DNA from: Prostheceraeus crozeri
Lineage: Eukaryota > Platyhelminthes > Polycladida > Euryleptidae
Direction of reading: 5' to 3'
Length of the DNA stretch: 64,000 nucleotides
Assembly: GCA_907163375.1 (NCBI GenBank)
Contig: CAJQUW010002218.1
Coordinates: 248,001 to 312,000, forward strand
The stretch's first letter is position 1; the number at the start of each line of letters is the position of its first letter. The notes beneath the pieces were generated by a model. The model was not told the origin of the DNA and did not search any database. It saw only the letters and a program-made list of their open reading frames with translations. Positions 46,960 to 56,609 of the stretch are shown piece by piece. The position numbers were made by a program, and so were the translations under genes.

Positions 46960-47080
46960 TTTAAATACGGGAACGCGAAAAAAAGTAGTACGCGGGGTTC
47001 GAACCAGATCACTTTTAACCGCGAATGTCTTTTCGAATGGCACTTTGCAAACGTCTGTACCCAGACGACTCAATGCGTTG
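46960..47080 (-). promoter_or_regulatory. tRNA-like B box 5' of LINE copy 2 ORF1
   Basis: On the minus strand CTGGTTCGAACCCCG (about 46996) is a perfect match to the polymerase III B-box consensus; ORF1 starts about 60-70 bases downstream. A convincing A box was not found. Equivalent in position to the tRNA-like segment of copy 1. Confidence 0.35.
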
Positions 47081-47199
47081 GTTTAACTGCTTCTTGTTCC
47101 GAAGAGCTAGAAATCCTTCTGCACGACGTCACCGATGTTGATTGCTTGCTGTCTTTTGGCAGGACGACTAACACTCAAACGAAGCGTACGTGACGGACG

Positions 47200-47755
47200 A
47201 AAATGCTTCTCTGGCGAAGAAAGGAAGGATTGTAGTAAAAAACGAAGGCAGCAGTCACTTCAGTTGTGAAAAGCCGAATCCGTAGATATCAAAAACTTCG
47301 TTGAAAGGTGCTAGAATCACAAGTACATTCCAAAAAGGACTGTTAATGAGACGAGGCACTGAGCGACAACCACACGCACCCAAAGCAAACTAAGTGTTTT
47401 TGGTCAAAATGAATTTTTATGTGTTTTCGCTCATACAGTTAAAAAGTATACAGCTAAGTATACAGACATAATTTTTTACATGGAATGTTTCAGGTAATTT
47501 CCCGTGATGTCCATGTGCTTATATCATGTTTCTGATCGGCAATATATGTGAGAATGTGTATGTGAGAAATTGCTCAAAATGCTTGTGTTTGCCGACATTA
47601 GGAGTGCTATCTCTGAATGTGCTTAGCTTTATAGACAGGAGTGCATGAACATGATAGGAAATGACTGGAAGACATTCCATGTCAAAAATCATGACTATAC
47701 ACTTGGTATAACAATTTCACCGTGATAAGCGAAAAATTAAAATAAATCATTTCAA
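47200..47755. other. Non-coding stretch
   Basis: Probably the LINE 5' region at first (to about 47350), then unique sequence with nothing recognised. Confidence 0.35.
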
Positions 47756-47759
47756 GCAA

Positions 47760-47942
47760 AACTGCAATCTGCGTCCCATGTGTTTTTCTTTGCTCCTGTC
47801 TGATCAGGAGAGGAACCAGGTAGAACTCGGCAGACGCGCAGATTCGTAGTAAGGGCCTAGGTATATGGTGTACTTCATTCTGTGAAAGTCTCATTTTCGA
47901 CCTCGTTTCCTGCAGAAGCTCGCTCTGACTGACGGACGAGTA
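47760..47942 (-). repeat. SINE-like dispersed repeat, copy C
   Basis: In reverse complement it reads CGAGCTTCTGCAGGAAACGA, GAGACTTTCACAGAATGA, CTACGAATCTGCGCGTCTG, AAAGAAAAACACATG, GGGACGCAGATTGC, colinear with copies A and B. Confidence 0.75.
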
Positions 47943-47944
47943 AA

Positions 47945-49390
47945 CGTTGTATGTGAACATCAAAAGTCAATAAACCAAGTGACATAGAATGTGCATACCA
48001 AGTATATTAAAAACTTCTATATGGCTCTGCTGATAAAATACAAGAGTAAAGGGTAAGAGAGGAAAATTGTCAAGTAAAACAAAAATGAAACAGAGGAAAA
48101 ATGACATCAAAATTTCCAAGTATCACTTAAAGAGTGTTTCACCCTGTTGCAGGAAACGAGTCTATGAGACCCAGGTTCGTAACCGGATCTGATCTACAGA
48201 GGGGCATGGCCCCAAAGGAGAGAAAGTTGATGTGGACATCATCAACCATGAGAAGACTACAATCTTGAATTAATAATATCTGCATTTGCAGTTTAAATGA
48301 TTGTTGCTATTTAAGTTAATTGAAAGACACTAATGCATGATAATGCAAACTCCTGTATATGGTGCTAACCTTTTCTTACAATGATCAACTATTGCATATG
48401 CTTATACATGAAATTACAAGTTGCATAATTATTAGAAAAAGCATTATGAATATTATGTAGCCTAATTTTGTTTGAATGTATTACATGTACATCAGACGAT
48501 TTAAGACTGAATGAAGCCTTTTCCTATGATAATAAATTTGAGTATATCATGATCTTGCAGTACATATGATCACTTCACAAGGAGAACATCAGTTTAGAAA
48601 ATCCAATCATTTTTCTATTGGTAGCGTATTTCTAGACGCTCAACACTCGCTAGATAGTTGCTTCTCTCCTAAAATTGATCTGCGCCGACAAATAATTCCG
48701 TTCTCGCCAGACATCAATCAATTCCCCTTTCAACTTTTTCTCACTGCCAACGATTTGATTTATTCGTTTTATTGATTGTATATTGATCATATAGATAACT
48801 ATTTTAGCAGAGGGAGCACAAAACTTAAGAGGTGGGGCCTGCTCCCCCATGCCCCCGTGGCTAGAGCCTGATGAGACCATGATAATTATTTCACTATCCG
48901 CTTGTTCCAGACCAGCTCTGTCTCGATGATGGTCATACTATCCAATGAGATGGGATGTTGAGTCGACATTGAATGTAGCTCTACCTCAGAACGCAGCATG
49001 ACCATTTCGCCGATTGACCGCAGATGTTCTATTTTCCGCTGTTCAATTGGTCGCAGATTCTCGCCTACACATCCCCATTCTCCATATGGTTTTCGCTACC
49101 CGGACGTATTGATTCCAATCATGGTCTTAAAAGACATATATCTCGAAAGATGTCATTTAGGGAGATTCAGCCACGACGTGCTCATTTAGAAAGAACTACG
49201 CTCTTCTGTGTCTTTCGTCGTGAGTGTCTCTTCGCCGTTTTCAATTATGCTGGTTCACGCGGAAGATTAGTTGATTACCTTTCGTCTACCAAAGTTTGCT
49301 ACGAGGAATCATTGATGGCTCAATTTAAAGACAGACTTAATAGACGTATGTCCTTTTACGATGACACAATTTTCAAATAGAAATGTGTCC
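47945..49390. other. Non-coding stretch
   Basis: Frames at 48566-48775 and 49024-49380 have no recognised similarity. A B-box-like CCAGGTTCGTAACCGG lies at about 48171. Nothing else supported. Confidence 0.35.
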
Positions 49391-49392
49391 TC

Positions 49393-49845
49393 ATAGTCCT
49401 GGGGCTGAGGGGGGGGGTTGAGTGTGCAAAAATATGTCCCCGCATTTTGACTCTTGATTCTTGTAAAGGACCCCTAGGGTGATAAAAAAAACTTGGGTAG
49501 ACATTCCAGATCGAGGACCTTGACCCCCGATTTCAAAATGGCGTCCAAATGGCCGCCACGTCATTGCTGTCATAATAACAGAGCATAGAAGTCACAAAGC
49601 ATAGTGACAATGAAGTCTAATCCTAGGTTATCAGGGTCGAGAAATCTATTGAGACTATTTACAAGCCAATTCAACCATCTCATGGTCAATTAAATGCAAA
49701 ATGGCCGCCCCATGAGGCCACTAAAATCCAAGAAATATTCATTTTTTATGCTAGTTTGATGCTTTTGGTTACAGAAGTGCCATAGCATAGTGATAATGAA
49801 GTGTAATCCTAGGTTATCAGGGTCAAGAAATCTATTGAGACTATT
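49393..49845 (+). repeat. Left long terminal inverted repeat
   Basis: Begins ATAGTCCTGGGGCTGAGG, then a G run and TTGAGTGTGCAAAAATATG. Contains AAAATGGCGTCCAAATGGCC and part of an internal 112 bp direct repeat pair (49598-49709 and 49784-49895). Confidence 0.9.
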
Positions 49846-49895
49846 TACAAGCCAATTCAACCATCTCATGGTCAAATAAATGCAAAATGGCCGCC
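49598..49895. repeat. Two 112 bp direct repeats within/adjacent to the left inverted repeat
   Basis: Units 49598-49709 and 49784-49895 run from AGCATAGTGA to AAATGGCCGCC with few differences. The right inverted repeat holds the matching units, so the duplication predates the last spread. Confidence 0.85.
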
Positions 49896-50099
49896 TATAT
49901 CTGACTGCTAAATTGTAAGGAACCGGCTTACCATCTATTATTGCACCCGAGATTCATGACAATTTTATGGATGGCCGATTCGTGGTAAAACGCTTCTCAA
50001 TTCCATTTTCCACTGCTACTCCCGACATGTGTCTTGAACAAGCGATCAACAGGTCCTCATAAGCAATTGGTGGAATTATCGGTAATGCAAGAAGAAAAG

Positions 50100-52010
50100 A
50101 ATACGTAACGCGATGGAACATCATTCATCATGAATTGATGTCTGTTAATCAAACTTTTCGCGAAGTAACAGGCGTACAACCATATGACACTGAACTCACT
50201 GTGAATCATTCATTTACTGTTCGTCATACGCATGAAACTGAAATCAAACTAAACAAAATGATCTCGTACATTTCACAATATGAAAACCCATTTCAAATCA
50301 ACCAAACAACTGAAACTAAACTACACAACTTTCTAACAAGAGCAATTGTACCAAACGAAATACAAGAAAGCTTGATTGCTGTCCATGAAAACGGCAAGAT
50401 TTTGTATGAAAAATTCAAAAGAGAACGCCTGATAGAAAAACAAAACGCTTGAGTGATACCATCAACAAAAACAACATCAAAACATTTGCAAGTATTGAAG
50501 TGAAGAAACCACCACCTTCGAAAAAGCAGAAAGAATATAGGAAAGAACTCTGTCTACCTCACAAGCAACTGGAAACAGCAACATCACGAGGATATCCTGT
50601 AGAAGAAATCCTTACGTATGATTTAGTAAAAAGTAGCTTTTTGTTTGACGACGATGAATTGATGAAAAAACCGTTAAAGCATGAACTTGTAAAACAACTA
50701 GAATCAAATATTTCCGAAGATGACTACTCAACCCCTGCGAACTGGGGAGACATGCAAACTGCATATAGTCGATGTTATGGCGTATGTAAGAAAATTAAAA
50801 ACGTCCACCATGAAGACCTTTGTGGATGTTTGCGCTCATTTGCACAGTGCTGTCACAGTAACATGCAAAAATGCTTTCCGCATTGATTATGTCTTTGATT
50901 CATACAAAGAGGCCTCGGTAAAATACAGTGAGCGACTACGCCGTACTCGGAACCCTTCTGTTATGTTCAGCAATATAACAAGGGAAAGCAAATTGCCGAA
51001 AGACATGGAAAGTTTTTGGTCGTCAACACGAAACAAATTCGATCTGGAAATTCTCGTAAAAGATTGGCTGATTGACTACCATAAAAAAATCCGAATGACC
51101 TTATCATAGTCTTGAGCCGCATAATTGGCGAAGAAATGGAAAGTTCAACATCAGCGCAATCGATAAGGAATGGCACAGTACAACAACACCCTGAATTGGA
51201 TACGGAACACGAAGAGGCAGACATCCGCATAATTCCTCATGCTCTGCACGCCATCGGAAACGGATGCAAGCGAATCGCGATTCTATCCAATGACACGGAT
51301 GTTTTTGTTATTGCCTTGCATTTCTACCATATTTTCGCATCGAACGGACTCCAGGAGGAGCTTTGGTCGAGAGGTGGGGCTGGAGACAAAACCAGGTACA
51401 TCCCATTACACATTGTGTCAGCCAAGATTGGCCGTTCCATGTGCGAAGTTCTCCCAGCAATTCATGTATTGTCTGGATGTGATACCACCAGCAAGTTCGG
51501 TACGAAAGCAGCTGCAATCAAGGCTGATCCAATTCGCTACTTGAAGGATTTCGGACAAGCCCAGATTAATGTGGAAGCGTGCGTTCCAAACGCCGAGAGT
51601 TACTTGGTGCAAGTTCTTCATCGAGGAGATCATGGTATCGAAACTATGGACTGCTTGCGTCCCACATGTTTCTCCATAGACAATCTACATCCCTAATCGA
51701 TCTTCCGCCGACCAGTTCTGCAACGAGGGGCCATATCTACCGTGCTTTCTACGCTGCATACATTCAAATAAATTGTCTGAGAAATACTTCGCCCAATCCA
51801 CAGGACTTTGGGTTCATGACGGAGAACGGATATTTGGTGCCAAAGAAACATAAACGGGATCTTCCTGAAGAGATGGTGCTGAAGTGTATGTGTCAAAAGT
51901 GTGTTACGCGACTATGTCCTTGTAGGGAGGCCAACGTTGACTGTTGTGAATACTGTAAATGTCAAGCATACGCCACTTCTACTGACAATAGCTGTCGAAA
52001 TCCTAATTAG
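50100..52010 (+). pseudogene. XPG/FEN1-like nuclease gene of the Academ-like element
   Basis: A single protein can be followed through successive plus-strand frames with four phase changes (near 50450, 50750, 51110 and 51690), so it is broken or contains short introns. The N-terminal part (VTRWNIIHHELMSVNQTFRE) belongs to a TE-encoded family known from cnidarians, molluscs and fish. The nuclease N-region shows VDVMAYVRKL (Asp) and RIDYVFDSYKE; the I-region shows HEEADIRIIPHALHAIGNGC (acidic EEAD) and AILSNDTDVFVIALHF (D-x-D), the same order as EAEA and D-x-D in FEN1. LSGCDTTSKFGTKAA follows, then LPPTSSATRGHIYRAFYAAY. The tail is Cys-rich: KCMCQKCVTRLCPCREANVD, CCEYCKC. The acidic residues needed for metal binding look present. 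Confidence 0.7.
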
Positions 52011-52302
52011 GCATCTTCTTTCTGATAACTCTTGCAGAACTTATTCATACTGCATCAATTATTTGTTTCGAATTCCCACTGCGTTTCTGTATTTCAAATG
52101 TATAAAATGTAAAAAATGTATAAAATGCCCAAATGTATAAAATTGTAAATATTAGAAGATCTTCAAATGGTGCGAAGCCCGTGTATGATAAACTTCGATG
52201 GAAAATACCATAGTAAAATATTTGAAATTTTCTATTGTTTTTTATCGCTTAAGTAAACATTTGGGAAGTAGAAACAAACGGTGCCGTAAGTCGATCTAAG
52301 AA

Positions 52303-52752
52303 AAAGTCTCAATAGATTGCTCGACCCTGATAACCTAGGAATAGACTGCATTATCACTATGCTATAGCACTTCTGTAACCAAAAGCATCAAACTAGCATA
52401 AAAAATGAATATTTCTTGGATTTTGGTGGCCTCATGGGGCGGCCATTTTGCATTTAATTGACCATGAGATGGTTGAATTGGCTTGTAAATAGTCTCAATA
52501 GATTTCTCGACCCTGATAACCTAGCAATAGACTCCATTATCACTATGCTTTGTGACTTCTATGCTCTGTTATTATGACAGCAATGACGTGGCGGCCATTT
52601 GGACGCCATTTTGAAATTAGGGGTCAAGGTCCTCGATCTGGAATGTCTACCCAAGTTTTTTTATCACCCTAGGGGTCCTTTACAAGAATCAAGAGTCAAA
52701 ATGCGGGGACATATTTTTGCACACTCAACCCCCCCCTCAGTCCCCGGACTAT
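52303..52752 (-). repeat. Right long terminal inverted repeat
   Basis: Reverse complement of the left repeat with scattered differences, ending GGACTAT at 52752. Confidence 0.9.
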
Positions 52753-53094
52753 CAGACTTAAGCTAACGTATTCCCTCTAATAAGCGACGCGCTCCAATAA
52801 CGCACACCTAGATAGCAAGAAAATTAGAAAAGAATGACTGAATTGGTGCTGATTAATCGATCTTGTGCTAAAATCAAGGATGAACATGGAGTCGTAGTTA
52901 TCAAACTTCACTGGAATGATTGATGATATTGCACTGTTGGTAGTCCATATCATGATAAAAGAAGTCACTAAATACATGTAAAGCATCATCATAGCAATAA
53001 CAATAATGTGTCTTGATTCAAAGAAAATGAAAATCATACAACACATTTAAGATCAAAATAATGGTAATAAGCACAAGCGACATGGAAAAGTAAT

Positions 53095-53940
53095 TCAAAT
53101 AGTATCAAATGCAATGTTGTGAATCTTATTGTACAAAAGTGTACAACACGGAATAAATGATGATATTCTTCTGTTTGTTCTTATGACAGGTAAACGTAGA
53201 TGACAAGAGCTTCTCATAGTCTCAGGACACAAAAAATGCAAAGGACTACAAGTTTGCATCAGTTTTTTAAATTCTTTTAAAGCTCTGATATCCCGTCTTA
53301 CAGACAAAGGAGTAAAGGCAGTACAACGGCAAGATTTTACACAAATGATCCTGTGTGAGAGTTTACGAATTTTCTCAAGTTTGTCATTGTCTTTCTTCCT
53401 GATGCCAACAAGCAAGACAGAATTGAACTCTGACAGAATTGAAGCAAGCTCTAAAAATACAGATCATAGATCACAATGAGATCTTCCTTGGAAATTCGGC
53501 TTCTTAAGAGGCACAGAATGTTGACACGACGCGCGGCAAGTCTACATATGTGAGCACCGTGCTCACTCCAAGAGAGATTGTCCTGAAAAATCACACCTAA
53601 CATCCGCATGTGCTACATAAAGATATGTCAGGAGAATGCAATGCTGTTACTCCCGCACATACACATTTTGTTTTTCTTGCATTCAGAAGGAGACCGTTCT
53701 CACTGCACCACAAGTTCATGTTGTCAACTTTATTCTTCAACAATGTATTCACATCCATGTCTTTGTAAGATGAAATCAAAACCACAACATCATCGGCATA
53801 TTTTACTATATGAGAATATTTTGAGACCGGTTTTAAAGAACTTATACGTGCCGCGAAAAGGTGCGGATCCAACACTGAGCCTTGGGGAACACCCGATGTT
53901 ACCCGATAGCATATGTGCACTCTAATCAAGGCATCTACCA
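53095..53940 (-). pseudogene. CR1/L2-like LINE RT fragment, 3' part
   Basis: Minus strand: TSGVPQGSVLDPHLFAARIS (motif B), HIVKYADDVVVLISS (motif C, YADD), MNLWCSENGLLLNARKTKCV (motif D), then LGVIFQDNLSWSEH, RLAARRVNILCLLRSRISKE and LLVGIRKKDNDKLEKIRKLS with a final domain ending near 53095. At least one frameshift and one stop lie between 53420 and 53600. It begins exactly where a MITE ends at 53941, so the MITE sits at or made its 5' border. It keeps the YADD block that both larger LINE copies lack. Confidence 0.8.
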
Positions 53941-54247
53941 TATTATCGCGATTTTAAGCGCATGCGCCTATAAGCGAAAATTCCTTGTTTTCATTGTGAT
54001 ACAGATGTGCATTTTGTTCGTTTATAAGCGCATGCGCTGATATTCGAAGAAAATCATAGGAACCTCCATGTAGAGCACCATAATGAAATTTAACCATTAA
54101 TTTTCGACAAACAATAATTTTCATTTCAAATGTTGAATTCTAATTTAAGCTAGTTGCCATAAAGTTTTGCTACCAAGTAATTTAAAGCAAAAAATAATTT
54201 TGCGACTGATGCACTTTTTTTCGCATGCGCTTAAAATCGCAATAATA
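53941..54247. mobile_element. TA-flanked MITE, ~303 bp
   Basis: Left end TATTATCGCGATTTTAAGCG then CATGCGC. Right end in reverse TATTATTGCGATTTTAAGCG then CATGCG. TA at both borders fits Tc1/mariner-type insertion. A further internal copy of TATAAGCGCATGCGC lies at about 54021. Non-coding. Confidence 0.75.
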
Positions 54248-54399
54248 CAGTGTAATATCATATTGTCGTCAACATCGATGATGGCTGATACAGCTTCACA
54301 TACCGTCGGGCACTGTATCTGACTCATCATGCTCAAGTTTCGTGTGACCAAGTGACCAAAGGAAGGAAGCAGCTGTACACAACCACTCACCTGCTAATT

Positions 54400-55270
54400 C
54401 TAGGAAATTATTCCCACACTGTGTTCATTCGGCGTCATAACCTAAACGCCTTGTTGACAATTCATAAATCGGTACTGCAGCAAGAAATTTCTTTATTGAT
54501 ACTTCACCATAAACTTCATACGGCCTGGTAATTATTTTGCCATTCAATCTGGAAAAATGTAGTAGGCCTAAGTGGAAAATCGCACATTTTAGTGAACGCC
54601 GCACTTAAAAATAAGTGATTGCAAATAAACGTCGTGGCATCAATTAGAGGAAAGGTGGTATTCCAGCTCTAAATTCCTAGGCATGTAGGGATAAATGCAA
54701 GCTAACTGGTCACTCAGTTATTTGATTTCAGTTATTCTGGATGTCATTGGACACTTTGGCACATTTCGAGTCGTGCTGAGGAGTCATTAAAAGGCGAGCA
54801 CAGCATCTATGGATGTTAAGGAATTTAGTGCTTAAATTGTTCACGTTTTAAGACAACTTTCTCCTCTAGTCCCATTCGAGCAGGCACTCTGCAATCTTTT
54901 GCTATACTATCATGCTGAATAATGCAGCCAAAAATTCATTTTCAAATTACTGCGTTTCCTCATTATGCGCTCATCATCCTGCTCACTATTGTTAACGCTC
55001 TAATCTCCTAAATGAGTTGCAATTGCTCATTGAATTTGATGATTGAACTGATAGTCGCTGGTATAACGTTTTCAATGATTGTGATAACTTTGGTTGTTGA
55101 ATTATTCATCATCCGCAAATGCCACTTTAATATTTTCCAGATATGAGCTTTGAAACACTGTGTAACAAATTGCTCAATAGGGTGCAGTAAAAAATCTAAT
55201 TCATATTATGCAACTTCGCTCGCACTCGATCTCAATTTAGTGGAATCATTTTAGATTTATCGTCGTTACT
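54400..55270. other. Upstream region of the PAN/lectin gene
   Basis: No repeat or coding match. No TATA box or other promoter element could be placed with confidence. Confidence 0.4.
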
Positions 55271-55284
55271 GTCATTTGCTGATC

Positions 55285-56052
55285 ATGAGCTCGGGCTTGA
55301 TCATATTTTTCTATCTATTTCTCATGCAATTATCATTTGGATCTCAATATTTCAAATTTATGAGAAGAGGCAGCTGCCCATTAGATCACCAAAGAAACAT
55401 TTCTTACACAAAAGTTAGTCAAACGAAATGTGCGTCGTATTGTCTTCAAGTCTATGGGTGCACTGGAATTATATGGAACAAAGAAAAGCAATGTTGGCTT
55501 TTAAATAGCTCACTGCCTAGCCCCGACATAATAGCAGATGACAATTCCACTTGTCGATATTATTTGAAAAGTCATCTGAGTGTTTTGACAAGGAATTGTA
55601 ACTCCAATTTTAATATTGCTGTCCCATCCAGTCCTGATCGACTTTTCATGATAGATAAAAAAATGAAGAAAGAAAACGAAAGTGTCGCTTTTTGCAATTC
55701 AATTGGTGGATCGCTGGCTGAATTTCATATTGGAAACACCACTTTCGAAATGGTTGAATACTTGTCCAATTACTTTATGGAACGACTTGGGATATGCTAC
55801 AGATTTTCTTCGACTAATATTCAATGCAAGATGACACTAGGACTACAATTAGGACTCCATAACACATTCATATGGCAACCTGAAAATGTCACTGCAAAAT
55901 TGCCTGGATTTGTTAATTGGATGCCTACCATATGTGCGAGGAAATGGCTTCTGATGACTCTTCGTCTGAATGACGCAGGTAGAAATGAAGAGAACATGAT
56001 CAAGTGTGAGGCTACTACGCCTGCTTTCGCATTGTGTCAATGTCGCATCTGA
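55285..56052 (+). CDS. Secreted PAN/Apple plus C-type-lectin-domain protein, single exon
   Basis: Predicted secreted carbohydrate- or protein-binding glycoprotein of 255 residues. Residues 1-20 are a signal peptide (MSSGLIIFFYLFLMQLSFGS). Residues about 29-95 form a PAN/Apple domain with Cys31, Cys49, Cys53, Cys59, Cys70 and Cys90 and the core KCASYCLQVYGCTGIIWN. Residues about 118-253 form a divergent C-type lectin-like domain: FCNSIGGSLAEF (start of helix 1 region), the NWMP segment, and cysteines 137, 171, 181, 216, 241, 251, 253. The usual calcium-binding EPN/WND motifs are not evident. Six N-glycosylation sequons (Asn38, 74, 87, 131, 151, 201) support secretion. The ATG at 55285 gives the signal peptide its proper start; the frame is open a little further upstream without an ATG. 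No intron is needed. Paralogues in tandem are not seen. Specific function unknown. Confidence 0.8.
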   Translation: MSSGLIIFFYLFLMQLSFGSQYFKFMRRGSCPLDHQRNISYTKVSQTKCASYCLQVYGCTGIIWNKEKQCWLLNSSLPSPDIIADDNSTCRYYLKSHLSVLTRNCNSNFNIAVPSSPDRLFMIDKKMKKENESVAFCNSIGGSLAEFHIGNTTFEMVEYLSNYFMERLGICYRFSSTNIQCKMTLGLQLGLHNTFIWQPENVTAKLPGFVNWMPTICARKWLLMTLRLNDAGRNEENMIKCEATTPAFALCQCRI

Positions 56053-56123
56053 AATAATCCGCTGATCTGATTTGGATCAGTGAAATGAAGAAGAATGTAC
56101 GACTTATGCATTAATGAGGACTA

Positions 56124-56599
56124 CCCTCACGAAAATTCCTCATAATTTTTTTTATGAGATTTTTTCATATATCTCATGAAATGTCATGCTAATTTGGAAC
56201 GTTTTCTCATAAAAATCTCATTACTAAATCATCAGTTATTATTTTTCATACTTTGCTTTTTATCCTTTATGGACTAAACTTGGAATTGTTATCGATTGAA
56301 TAAGCTTTCCTATGACTCTTTCCCTCCGCGGCTATTATGCATACCTTACTGCTTATAAACTTATTTCCATAAAGACCTCAAGAATGCTCATGATTTTCCC
56401 ATGAACGCATATGAGATATTATTCATTACTGTTCTCATTACCTCTCATTATATTCTCATGAAAGTATCATCAGAAAATCATGAGTTAAATATTTTCCGTG
56501 AGAACATCATGGGACTCATCATGATCTCATGAGTTCTCATAAAAATCTCATAAATCCACATTAAGCTTAATGAGTTCTCATGAAAACTTTTCGTGAGGG
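56124..56599. mobile_element. 476 bp MITE rich in CTCAT/ATGAG motifs
   Basis: Ends CCCTCACGAAAATT and, in reverse, CCCTCACGAAAAGTTTTCAT are inverted repeats, flanked by TA (56122-56123 and 56600-56601). About 18 CTCAT or ATGAG pentamers, often as TCTCATGA or CTCATAAAAATCTCAT, are scattered through it. It lies 71 bp downstream of the PAN/lectin stop codon and may supply its 3' UTR. Confidence 0.75.
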
Positions 56600-56609
56600 T
56601 ATAGCACAT

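Larger units (their letters stand above)
49393..52752. mobile_element. Academ-like DNA transposon with ~450 bp inverted repeats
   Basis: The ends start ATAGTCC and are inverted repeats over about 450 bp: left 49393-49845, right 52303-52752, with few differences. Between them a decayed plus-strand gene encodes an XPG/FEN1-type nuclease with a Cys-rich tail. A nuclease of this type is part of Academ transposons, hence the assignment. The DDE part expected of Academ was not found, so this may be a partial or a different superfamily. No flanking target duplication could be fixed. Confidence 0.7.

Noticed and set aside
46900-47193. Plus-strand 97-codon frame
   Set aside because: It is antisense to the LINE 5' region and has no protein resemblance.
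49024-49380. 118-codon plus-strand frame before the Academ-like element
   Set aside because: No similarity recognised, overlapping frames of similar length and no start context.
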